Source of the DNA: Erythrobacteraceae bacterium
GTDB lineage: Bacteria > Pseudomonadota > Alphaproteobacteria > Sphingomonadales > Sphingomonadaceae
Direction: 5' to 3'
NCBI GenBank assembly: GCA_024642525.1
Contig: JAHEAX010000001.1
Coordinates: 62,001 to 126,000, forward strand
Length of the DNA: 64,000 nt
Below are positions 54,283 through 62,741 of this stretch, piece by piece. Within the stretch, counting starts at the first letter, position 1, and every line of letters begins with the position of its first letter. Position numbers and translations under genes: made by a program. The notes under the pieces were generated by a model. That model did not search any database and was not told the DNA's origin. It worked only from the letters and a program-made list of their open reading frames with translations.

Positions 54283-56432
54283 TGGGTTCGTGGCCCCAGG
54301 GTTGGCTGGTTGCCAGCTTCATTTTTCACCTTCTGGGTTCGGTGACCTGCGCCGTTTCCGCTGGCTGGCTGGTCCATCGCGCAGACAGGCAGATTGCCCT
54401 GCAGGGTGCGTCAGAGCCTGTTCGCCCTGATCGCAATGCAGCAATCGGTGCATTGTGCCTGACAGCGGTGTGGAGCGCATTGGTCGCAGCGTTTGGCCCT
54501 TCAGCGGATATTGTCACTATTTCCGAAACTGCGCGCAACCTTGCGTGGATACTGGTGCTCTACCGCCTGTTTGCAAATGACGGCAGGCACCGCAGCCTGA
54601 CACCGATCAGGCCGGTGATCGCGGTGCTCGCATGCGTCGAAGTGCTGCAGGTAGCCTTGTTGTTTGCCGACATCAGGTTGGCACAGGTTGCGGCGGCAAC
54701 AACGCTGACTTTCGAAATCAGCATGCTGTTCTACATCATGGTGTCGGTAGGTGCGTTGGTGCTGCTGCATAATCTGTATGGCGGGGCATCGGATGCGGCG
54801 CGCAAGCTGCTGCAGTGGAGCGCAATCGCGCTTGGTGCAATGTGGGCTTACGATCTCAATTATTTCACCATCGGCTATCTGTCTGGCGCACTTCCATTCG
54901 AAATGGCCGCTATGCGGGGGGTGGTAACGGGCGTTGTGGCCATCGTCGTTGCATTTGGGACTGCCAGCAAGTCTGCCGAATTGCGCCTTCGCCCGTCGCG
55001 CGAAGTCGCTTTCCGCACGCTCTCTCTGATCCTGATCGGAATGTATCTTATCGTCATGGTCCTTATCGCCCAGTCACTGGCGATGCTGGGCGGCGATTTT
55101 GCCCGCCTGACACAGGTCGGCTTCCTGTTCTTTGCATCAGTTGCGACACTGCTGTGGCTGCCATCCCAGCGGATGCGGAGCTGGCTACGGGTGATGACAG
55201 TCAAACACCTGTTCCAGCACCGGTATGATTACCGCGCGGAATGGCTGCGCTTTACCCGCACCATGGGGCAGGGGGCCGACACGTCCTCCTCGTTGCCAGA
55301 ACGGGTGGTGAAGGCGATGGCGGATATAACCGACAGCCCGTCGGGCATGCTCCTGCTGCCGGATGAAAACGGCACGTTCCAGCTGGCATCGCGCTGGCGC
55401 TGGCCGGATATCGAAGTGCCTGCCGTGGCGATGCCGGTGCAGCTGGCCGAGCTGTTTGAAAACGACAGCTTCATTCTCGATCTCGACGATGTCCGCCAGG
55501 GCAACAATCGTTATGGCGAAGCGGAATTTCTGCCCGCATGGCTGAACGATGCAGGCGACGCCTGGGCGCTCGTCCCGCTGCTCCACTTTGACCGTCTGAC
55601 AGGTGTCGTGGTGCTCAGCCGTCCGGCATCGCCGCGCAGGCTCGATTGGGAAGATTTTGACCTCCTGCGTGTGGTGGGCCAGCAGCTGGCGAGCTATCTG
55701 GCTGAACAGTCAGGCCATCAGGCATTGATGGAATCGGCACGGTTTGACGAGTTCAACCGCCGCATTGCCTTCGTCATGCACGACATCAAGAACCTGGCCA
55801 GCCAGATGGCCTTGCTGGCCCGCAATGCTGAAAAGCACGCCGATAATCCGGAATTCCGCGTGGATATGCTGGTTACGCTGAAAAATAGTGCCGACAAGCT
55901 GAACGCACTGCTTGCCCGGCTAGGCCGGTATGGTGCGCATGGCAGTGAACGGCGCGAGGAAGTAGACCTTGGCGCAATCGCCGAAGCAGTGGTCAAACGC
56001 TATGCCGACATTCACCCCGTCAGCGTCATTCGCAAGGAAGGCTGCGATGTGGCGGCTGACCCCGAAGCACTGGAACAGGCGCTGGTGCATCTTGTCCATA
56101 ATGCCGTGGAAGCGAGCGAGGAAGGGATGCCCGTCTACCTCGACGTTTCGACCGACGGAATAAATGGCCGGGTTGATGTGATCGATTCCGGTTGCGGGAT
56201 GAGCCCTGAATTCATCCGCAACGGCCTATTTAAACCCTTCGTTTCTTCAAAGAATGCGGGCTTTGGCATCGGTGCCTTCGAAGCGCGGGAAATGATCCGC
56301 GCAATGGGCGGCCGGCTCGAAGTCGAATCCCGCGAAAATCTTGGCACGCGCTTCACCGTACAATTGCCGCTCTATGCTGCTGCCGAATTCCTCGCGCGCA
56401 GTTCCGATGATTTCAATGCAGAGGTTGCATGA
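54282..56432 (+). CDS. prsK: XrtA/PEP-CTERM system histidine kinase PrsK
   Basis: 716 residues. About eight membrane helices (residues 5-300) form the sensor, followed by a GAF-like domain (about 315-475) and a kinase core. The phospho-accepting His500 lies in FVMHDIKNLASQM; HATPase boxes are HNAVEAS (N), DSGCGMS (G1) and FGIGAFEARE (G2). Layout and partner match PrsK, the sensor kinase that with PrsR controls sigma-54-dependent transcription of PEP-CTERM and exopolysaccharide genes. ATG 54282 overlaps the glycosyltransferase stop; a GTG at 54279 is one codon upstream. Its stop overlaps the prsR start. Confidence 0.93.
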   Translation: MGSWPQGWLVASFIFHLLGSVTCAVSAGWLVHRADRQIALQGASEPVRPDRNAAIGALCLTAVWSALVAAFGPSADIVTISETARNLAWILVLYRLFANDGRHRSLTPIRPVIAVLACVEVLQVALLFADIRLAQVAAATTLTFEISMLFYIMVSVGALVLLHNLYGGASDAARKLLQWSAIALGAMWAYDLNYFTIGYLSGALPFEMAAMRGVVTGVVAIVVAFGTASKSAELRLRPSREVAFRTLSLILIGMYLIVMVLIAQSLAMLGGDFARLTQVGFLFFASVATLLWLPSQRMRSWLRVMTVKHLFQHRYDYRAEWLRFTRTMGQGADTSSSLPERVVKAMADITDSPSGMLLLPDENGTFQLASRWRWPDIEVPAVAMPVQLAELFENDSFILDLDDVRQGNNRYGEAEFLPAWLNDAGDAWALVPLLHFDRLTGVVVLSRPASPRRLDWEDFDLLRVVGQQLASYLAEQSGHQALMESARFDEFNRRIAFVMHDIKNLASQMALLARNAEKHADNPEFRVDMLVTLKNSADKLNALLARLGRYGAHGSERREEVDLGAIAEAVVKRYADIHPVSVIRKEGCDVAADPEALEQALVHLVHNAVEASEEGMPVYLDVSTDGINGRVDVIDSGCGMSPEFIRNGLFKPFVSSKNAGFGIGAFEAREMIRAMGGRLEVESRENLGTRFTVQLPLYAAAEFLARSSDDFNAEVA

Positions 56433-57805
56433 TGGCACAGACAGACAAACACCTGCCGAAATTGCTGATTGTCGAGGATGATCCCGGCCTGCAGGCCCAG
56501 CTGAAATGGGCTTACGAGGATTTCGACGTCACCGTGGTGGGCAACCGCGAGGCAGCGCTTGCAGCGCTGCGTGCGGACGAGCCTGCCGTGGTTACGCTGG
56601 ACCTTGGCCTGCCGCCTGATCCAGATGGCACAACGGAAGGTTTCGCTGTGCTGGATGCTATCATGGCGTTGAAACCTGATACCAAGGTGATCGTCGCATC
56701 GGGCCATGGTGCGCGCGAAAGCGCACTGCAGGCGATTGAGCGGGGGGCCTATGATTTTTACCAGAAGCCTGTTGATATCGAAGCCTTGGGGCTGATTGTC
56801 CGCCGCGCGCTAAACCTTCATGTGATTGAGCAGGAAAACCGCAATCTTGCGATGCGGGCAGGCGATGACAACACCGTGCTTGGGCGCATGATAACCGGCG
56901 CGCCAGAAATGGTGAAAGTCGCTCGCACGATCGAACGTGTGGCAAAAACCAATGTCTCGGTGATGCTGCTGGGCGCAAGCGGCACTGGCAAGGAATTGCT
57001 GGCGCAGGGCCTTCATGATGCGAGCGACCGCAGCAAGGGCGCATTTGTGGCGATCAATTGCGCGGCAATTCCTGAAAACCTGCTGGAAAGCGAATTGTTC
57101 GGTCATGAAAAAGGCGCGTTCACAGGCGCTGTGAAAACAACCGAAGGCAAGATCGAACAAGCCCATGGCGGCACGCTGTTCCTTGATGAAGTAGGCGATA
57201 TTCCATTGCCGCTTCAGGTCAAACTGCTGCGCTTCCTGCAGGAACGTACAATTGAACGGATTGGCGGGCGCAAGCCCATCGCTGTCGATACAAGGATCGT
57301 TTGCGCAACGCATCAGGACCTGGAAGCGATGATTGCCGAGGGGCAATTCCGCGAAGACCTGTTCTATCGCCTGGCCGAAATAGTCGTGAAGATACCGGCA
57401 CTGGCCGAACGCGCTGGTGATCCGGTGTTGCTGGCCAAGGCATTCGTCAAACGTTTTGCGCAGGAGATGAACCCGCAGGTGAAGGGCTTTGCCCCTGATG
57501 CGCTGGCAGCGATTGATGGCTGGGGCTGGCCCGGCAATGTGCGTGAACTGGAAAACCGCATCAAGCGTGCGGTCATTATGGCTGAAGGCAAGCTGATCTG
57601 TGCAGAAGATCTCGATCTCGAATCCGCAGAAGAAGGCGATAGCGATCCACTCAACCTGAAGTCTGCGCGGGAAGAATCCGACAGGAAAGTCATCCGTCAT
57701 GCCCTTGCACGGACGGAAGGCAATATTTCCAGCACTGCCAAGATGCTCGGCATAAGCAGGCCGACGCTTTACGACCTGCTCAAGCAGTATGATCTTCAGG
57801 CCTGA
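56429..57805 (+). CDS. prsR: PEP-CTERM-box response regulator PrsR (sigma-54 activator)
   Basis: 458 residues. A receiver domain (about 11-130) with Asp58 in VTLDLGLPP, a AAA+ sigma-54 interaction domain (about 150-385) with Walker A GASGTGKE (182-189), the sigma-54-contacting GAFTGA (229-234), Walker [11 protein letters not shown], and the RFRED-like [10 protein letters not shown] arginine-finger region, and a C-terminal Fis-type helix-turn-helix ([18 protein letters not shown]). It should open sigma-54 promoters of the PEP-CTERM/exopolysaccharide regulon upon phosphorylation by PrsK. ATG 56429 overlaps the prsK stop; prsT begins 17 bases inside its end. Confidence 0.95.
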   Translation: MMAQTDKHLPKLLIVEDDPGLQAQLKWAYEDFDVTVVGNREAALAALRADEPAVVTLDLGLPPDPDGTTEGFAVLDAIMALKPDTKVIVASGHGARESALQAIERGAYDFYQKPVDIEALGLIVRRALNLHVIEQENRNLAMRAGDDNTVLGRMITGAPEMVKVARTIERVAKTNVSVMLLGASGTGKELLAQGLHDASDRSKGAFVAINCAAIPENLLESELFGHEKGAFTGAVKTTEGKIEQAHGGTLFLDEVGDIPLPLQVKLLRFLQERTIERIGGRKPIAVDTRIVCATHQDLEAMIAEGQFREDLFYRLAEIVVKIPALAERAGDPVLLAKAFVKRFAQEMNPQVKGFAPDALAAIDGWGWPGNVRELENRIKRAVIMAEGKLICAEDLDLESAEEGDSDPLNLKSAREESDRKVIRHALARTEGNISSTAKMLGISRPTLYDLLKQYDLQA

Positions 57806-59573
57806 AACCATTTTCTGGCACGTTCTCGGCCTGGCATTGCTGGTTGGGATTACGGGCTGCTCTGCGCCAGATAAGCAGCTGTCGCCTGCTGACCGTGCGC
57901 GAGAGGCGCTGGCAAGAGGGGACGGGGTAGGCGCGGAAATCATCTTGCGGCAAATGCTGGATGAAGGAACGCCGCAAAGAGACGTGGCAGCACTGATGGG
58001 ACAGGCGGAGCTTGCCCAGAATATGCTGCCAGAAGCACGAAGATGGCTTGAGGCTGGCGATTTTTCTGAAAGCAGCCGTGCGCACGGGTTCCATATGCTT
58101 GGCCGGTTGGAACTGGCCGATGGGCGGTTGCCCGAGGCAGGCCAGGCTTTCGACCGTGCATTGCAAACCAACGCGGATGATCCTGAATTATGGGTCGATA
58201 TAGGCCGCTTGCGATATCGCGGTGGGGAGCAGGCGCAGGCTGTCGAAGCCAGCATCCACGCGGTAAAACTCGGCCCTGAAAATCCTTCAGCGTTGCAATT
58301 CAGGGGTCAGTTGGTCCGCGATGCCTATGGAACTCAGGCCGCCATTCCATGGCTCGAAGCCGCGCTGGAACAAGACCCGGACGATCTCGATCTGCTGGGT
58401 GATTATGCCGCAACTCTGGGTGAAATGGGCGAGGCGACTGCAATGCTGGAAATTTCGCGGCGCATGCTGGCGCTCGACCCGCACAGCAGCCGGGCGTTCT
58501 ATCTCCAGTCGGTGCTGGCGGCACGGGCAGGCAAATTCGAACTGGCCCGAAACCTGCTCGCCCGCAGCGGCGATTATGGCCGCGAAATGCCGGCAGGCAT
58601 GATGCTGTCTGCCATCATCGATCTTGAAAGCGGCAACTATGCGAGCGCAGCCCAGACGCTGGACGTGTTGCAAGCACGTCAGCCTGGAAACAGGCGCGTA
58701 GCTAATCTGTTGGCCCGCAGCCTTGCGCTGGGTGGCAATAATCGCGAGTTGGCGCATCGCTTTTCCGAAATGGCCAAAAGCCCTGCGGCCTCGCCTTATC
58801 TTGCCACTCTGGTAGGGCGTTCTTACGAAATTCTCGGCCAGCGTAAGGAAGCTGCCGTTTATCTCGACCGTGCAGCACTTGGCAGAACTGATCGGCTCTA
58901 CTTGTTAGAGATAGGGCAAAGCCCGGCAGAAGGCCCATCTCCCGACTTTGCAAATGCTACCGATACGGTGGCTCTCGTCCGGCAACTGGCCCGTGCAGGT
59001 CGCGGCGCGGAAGCAGTGGTCGCCGCGAACACACTGCTTTCGCGCACACCCGGTTCTGCCGATGCTATGGGCCTGGCTGGTGATGCCCATCTTGCAGCAG
59101 GCAAGCCCGGGCAGGCCCTCGCACACTATGAAAAGGCCGCGCTGATCAGGCAGCTGTGGCCGCTCAAACGACGGATGTTAGCCGCACAAATGGCACTGGG
59201 CCGGCAAAGTGATGCAATGGATTTGCTGGAATGGGAGCTGGGCAGCAACCCTTCCAATGCAGAGGCTGCAGTTCTGCTGGCAGGTTTTGCAGCCAATGCC
59301 GGTGACCATCAGAAGGCGCGGCAATTGTTCGACCATGCGATTTTGCTGGGCCGCCGCCGTGATCCAGATGTCTTGTCACAGCGCGCAATATCCGCGGTGG
59401 AAGCGGGAGACGCCGATCAGGCCGCCAGCGATGTTTTGGCTGCCTACAGGCTCCAGCGGATGAACCGCACGGCTACTCAGCGCCTTTCCCGGATCTTGAT
59501 CCGCCTCGGCAACCGGCAAGCACAAGCGCGTGCATTGAGCGACAAGGCAGCAAAACTTCCCACTGTCAGTTGA
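57789..59573 (+). CDS. prsT: XrtA/PEP-CTERM system TPR lipoprotein PrsT
   Basis: 594 residues. An N-terminal signal with a lipobox-like GITGC (Cys about residue 24) and then a solenoid of tetratricopeptide repeats through nearly the whole chain, visible as repeated pairs such as ARRWLEAGDF, AGQAFDRALQTNADDPELWVDIG and GQALAHYEKAALI. PrsT proteins accompany the PEP-CTERM polysaccharide locus and are thought to help assembly or export at the envelope. The start overlaps prsR by 17 bases, so expression is coupled. The symporter gene follows with an overlapping TTG. Confidence 0.9.
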   Translation: MIFRPETIFWHVLGLALLVGITGCSAPDKQLSPADRAREALARGDGVGAEIILRQMLDEGTPQRDVAALMGQAELAQNMLPEARRWLEAGDFSESSRAHGFHMLGRLELADGRLPEAGQAFDRALQTNADDPELWVDIGRLRYRGGEQAQAVEASIHAVKLGPENPSALQFRGQLVRDAYGTQAAIPWLEAALEQDPDDLDLLGDYAATLGEMGEATAMLEISRRMLALDPHSSRAFYLQSVLAARAGKFELARNLLARSGDYGREMPAGMMLSAIIDLESGNYASAAQTLDVLQARQPGNRRVANLLARSLALGGNNRELAHRFSEMAKSPAASPYLATLVGRSYEILGQRKEAAVYLDRAALGRTDRLYLLEIGQSPAEGPSPDFANATDTVALVRQLARAGRGAEAVVAANTLLSRTPGSADAMGLAGDAHLAAGKPGQALAHYEKAALIRQLWPLKRRMLAAQMALGRQSDAMDLLEWELGSNPSNAEAAVLLAGFAANAGDHQKARQLFDHAILLGRRRDPDVLSQRAISAVEAGDADQAASDVLAAYRLQRMNRTATQRLSRILIRLGNRQAQARALSDKAAKLPTVS

Positions 59574-59620
59574 GCGGCGCTGCTCGACAAATTGCTGTTC
59601 ATTGGGGCAGGGCTGCTGCG

Positions 59621-60574
59621 ATGCTTTCACGGATAGACCCCATGGTGCGCCTGCTGGTTCTGGCGATTGTGCTGGCCAGCCTGCTGCCCGCGACCGGAAA
59701 TGGACGCGATATTGCCCAGCTCATCTTGAACCTGGCGGTATTCCTGCTGTTCTTCCTCAATGGAATGCGGCTTTCGCGTGCCGATGTTGCACGCGGCATG
59801 GGCAATTGGCGTTTCCTGACCGTGCTGGCGGCTTGGTCTTTCCTTGCGCTGGCATTCGTCGGGCTTGGATTGTCGCAGATTCTCGCCCCGGCCCTGCCAC
59901 CCCTGGTGGCGCTGGGCTTTCTCTATCTCGGCACACTTCCCTCAACCGTTCAGTCGGCCACGGCCTACACATCGATGGCCGGGGGCAATGTTGCCATTTC
60001 AGTGGTCGCAGCCGCTCTGCTCAACATCATGGGCGTGTTTGTCAGCGTGCCTGTTTTCTCCCTGCTGGGCGGCGGGGCAGAGGCAGAATTCGGGGCAGGG
60101 GGCCTGACCAAGATCGTCCTCATTCTCATTCTGCCCTTCGCGCTTGGCCAGATGCTCCAGTCCAGAGGGGGCAAATTCGTAATGGAAAATCCCGTGCTAG
60201 TCCGCTGGATGGACCGTACGGCCATCGCCATTGCTGTCTATGTCGCTTTCTCTGGGGCGGTCGAGCAGGGGATATGGGGCCTGCTAGATGGTGCAAGCTG
60301 GGCATGGTTGTTTGTGGGCCTGATTGTCATGCTGGCTATCGCCTATGGCGGTGCATGGCTGGTGGGCGGCGCGATGCGGCTTGATAAGCCGGAAAGGATT
60401 TCCTTCCTTTACGCTGGCGCGCACAAGAGCGTTGCCATGGGCGCGCCGCTGGCGCTGGTGCTGTTTCCGGCTGCAAGCGCGGGCCTGATATTGGTGCCCT
60501 TGCTGGTCTATCACCTGCTTCAACTGGTCGTCTCAGCCCCGCTGGCGAACAGGCTTAACCCTCAGCATCACTGA
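59621..60574 (+). CDS. Bile acid:sodium symporter family (BASS/SLC10-like) transporter
   Basis: 317 residues from ATG 59621, about ten membrane helices. The family's crossing region is visible in LYLGTLPSTVQSATAYTSMAGGNVAISV. Bacterial members carry organic acids, pantoate or bile-salt-like compounds with sodium; substrate unknown. A TTG at 59570 in frame overlaps the prsT stop (TTGA) and would add 17 hydrophilic residues; since translational coupling of this style is seen for murU, it is a possible alternative start. The stop overlaps the convergent DUF475 gene by 7 bases. Confidence 0.88.
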   Translation: MLSRIDPMVRLLVLAIVLASLLPATGNGRDIAQLILNLAVFLLFFLNGMRLSRADVARGMGNWRFLTVLAAWSFLALAFVGLGLSQILAPALPPLVALGFLYLGTLPSTVQSATAYTSMAGGNVAISVVAAALLNIMGVFVSVPVFSLLGGGAEAEFGAGGLTKIVLILILPFALGQMLQSRGGKFVMENPVLVRWMDRTAIAIAVYVAFSGAVEQGIWGLLDGASWAWLFVGLIVMLAIAYGGAWLVGGAMRLDKPERISFLYAGAHKSVAMGAPLALVLFPAASAGLILVPLLVYHLLQLVVSAPLANRLNPQHH

Positions 60575-61635
60575 TCAATCGTCGAAATTGCCGCATCCGC
60601 ATTCCGGTCGCGCCGGTTGTGGCGGATGGACCAATAAAGCGAGACGCCGATCAGAACTGCCCCGATCAGCCCGGTGATGGTTTCGGGTATGTGGAACACA
60701 GCCGACGCCAGCATGATGCCGCCCAATGCAATGATTGCCCAGAATGCGCCATGTTCGAGGAAGCGATATTCCGAAAGCGTCCCCTTTTTCACCAGATGGA
60801 TGGTCATGGAACGGACGAACATCGCGCCGATAGACAGGCCCAGTGCAATCACGATCATGTTGTTGGAAAGCGCAAATGCCCCGATCACACCGTCAAAACT
60901 GAATGAGCTGTCGAGCACCTGCAGATACAGAAAACCGCCAAGGCCCGACCGCACGACCTGGCCTGCGGCGCGCTTTTCAGCCTCGCGCATTTCGAGAATG
61001 GTCCCAACCGCTTCGACAGCGATGAAGGTGACGATTCCGAGCATCCCGGAAACGAGGAACGTCAGTGCCTCTGCTTCGGGCAGCATCGAGGAAATGCCCC
61101 ACAGCACGAGCAGCAACAAGGCAATCTCCAGCGCCGGAATGGCGGAAAACTTGGAAAGCTGACGTTCAATCGTCGCGATCCAATGCACTTCCTTGTCAGC
61201 GTCGAAGAAGAATTTGAGCCCCACCATCGCAAGGAATGCGCCGCCGAAACCGGCAATGCCGATATGTGCGGAAGATACGATCTGTTCGTAACGTTCAGGA
61301 TCGTTGAGCGACAGTGATACGGTCTCCACCGGCCCAAGTCCGGCGGCAATGGCCACGATGGCGAGCGGGAAAATCACGCGCATCCCGAAAACGGCAATTG
61401 CCATACCCCATGTCAGGAAGCGGCGTTGCCAAATTTCGTCCATGTCCTTGAGGACTGTCGCATTGACCACGGCATTGTCGAAGCTGAGCGAGATTTCGAG
61501 AACGGACAGGACCGCGATGATCCACAGCAAGCTGAGCGTATCGGTAATATTGCCCGTGCTTTCCCAGCCATACCAGGCACCCAGTGCCAGGCACACGAGA
61601 GTGAAAATGACAGAGCCTCGATAGTGACGCAGCAT
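60568..61635 (-). CDS. DUF475 (TerC-like) integral membrane protein
   Basis: 355 residues with about nine membrane helices. Acidic residues within membrane segments (VLEISLSFDNAVVNA near the start and VLDSSFSFDGVIGAFALS later) are the twin signature of the TerC/DUF475 group, which is linked to tellurite resistance and more recently to metal-ion (Mn) export. Function here is therefore probably metal transport, by inference. The two inverted halves carry equivalent DN/DG motifs. Convergent with the symporter gene; downstream of panB on the same strand. Confidence 0.88.
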   Translation of the reverse strand: MLRHYRGSVIFTLVCLALGAWYGWESTGNITDTLSLLWIIAVLSVLEISLSFDNAVVNATVLKDMDEIWQRRFLTWGMAIAVFGMRVIFPLAIVAIAAGLGPVETVSLSLNDPERYEQIVSSAHIGIAGFGGAFLAMVGLKFFFDADKEVHWIATIERQLSKFSAIPALEIALLLLVLWGISSMLPEAEALTFLVSGMLGIVTFIAVEAVGTILEMREAEKRAAGQVVRSGLGGFLYLQVLDSSFSFDGVIGAFALSNNMIVIALGLSIGAMFVRSMTIHLVKKGTLSEYRFLEHGAFWAIIALGGIMLASAVFHIPETITGLIGAVLIGVSLYWSIRHNRRDRNADAAISTIDQ

Positions 61636-61717
61636 AGTGGATCAGCCTTGAATACTTTGGCGGCGCGCTAGGCGATGCTGAAACCTGGCGCAACCCGCCG
61701 GTGTGCCATCACCGTGA

Positions 61718-62590
61718 TCATGCTTTGGGTTGATACGTCTGTTCTTCCCCGGGGAAACTGCGATTGCGCACTTCTTGGGCGTAGGAAACTACCGTCTTTT
61801 CAATGATCGAGGCAATATCCGCATATCGCTTCACGAAGCGGGGCACACGCTCGAACATGCCCAGCATATCTTCTGTCACCAATACTTGCCCGTCGCATTG
61901 CGCAGAAGCTCCGATGCCAATTGTGGGGCAGGAAACTGCCTTCGTGACGTCAATTGCGATGCTTTCCAGCACGCCTTCGATGACCAGCGCAAAGGCACCG
62001 GCTTCATCCAGTGCCTTGGCATCGTCGAGGATCTTTGCAGCTTCTGTGTCGCTACGGCCACGCGCAGCATAGCCGCCCAGCACATTCACCGCCTGCGGGG
62101 TCAGCCCGACATGGCCCATTACCGGGATGCCGCGCTGGTTCAGGAATGCGACGGTTTCCGCCATCGCAACCCCGCCTTCCAGCTTCACCGCCGCTGCGCC
62201 GCTCAGTTTCAGCAAGGACGCAGCGCTTTCAAAAGCCTGCTGGGGAGAACTTTCGTAAGAGCCAAACGGCATATCCACCACCACCACAGAATGGTAGCTG
62301 CCGCGCACTACCGCCGCGGCATGATTGGCCATCATTTCCATGGTGACAGGGATGGTGGACGGAAGGCCGTAAATCACCTGACCTAAAGAATCGCCAACCA
62401 GCAGCAGGTCGCAATGCGTGTCCAGCAATTGAGCCTGCCGCGCAGTATAGGCTGTTAGCATCACAAGCGGATCTTCGGTGACACCGTCTTTCTTTCTTTG
62501 GCGGATTTTCGGCACGGTCAGCCGTTTCATCACCTGCGGGGTGGGATTGGCGCGGCTTGTCGAAGTATCGAGCTGGAAAGTCGTAGACAT
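61718..62590 (-). CDS. panB: 3-methyl-2-oxobutanoate hydroxymethyltransferase PanB
   Basis: 290 residues. First step of pantothenate synthesis: it adds a hydroxymethyl group from methylene-THF to 2-oxoisovalerate, the same valine-derived acid that the bkd complex degrades. The metal and substrate residues lie in LLVGDSLGQVIYG, DMPFGSYE, KLEGG, GHVGLTPQ and IGIGAS. ATG 62590 is the family start; an upstream ATG at 62713 adds 41 arginine-rich residues and is rejected. PanC is not in the window. Confidence 0.96.
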   Translation of the reverse strand: MSTTFQLDTSTSRANPTPQVMKRLTVPKIRQRKKDGVTEDPLVMLTAYTARQAQLLDTHCDLLLVGDSLGQVIYGLPSTIPVTMEMMANHAAAVVRGSYHSVVVVDMPFGSYESSPQQAFESAASLLKLSGAAAVKLEGGVAMAETVAFLNQRGIPVMGHVGLTPQAVNVLGGYAARGRSDTEAAKILDDAKALDEAGAFALVIEGVLESIAIDVTKAVSCPTIGIGASAQCDGQVLVTEDMLGMFERVPRFVKRYADIASIIEKTVVSYAQEVRNRSFPGEEQTYQPKA

Positions 62591-62741
62591 GGGAGCAGGT
62601 CTAGCTTCGCGCCGTGATAAAGGCAAAGCGGATGATCGATGCGGCGATAATTTGGACCGCCCTCTCGACCTGGTGGGTAAACTTCTGCACAAGCGCCTTT
62701 CAATAAAAAGCATCAGTTACGCTTCGGGAGGAAGACACATA

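Noticed and set aside
56810-58255. Minus-strand open frame opposite prsR and prsT (481 codons)
   Set aside because: Antisense to clear PrsR motifs; composition typical of a shadow frame.
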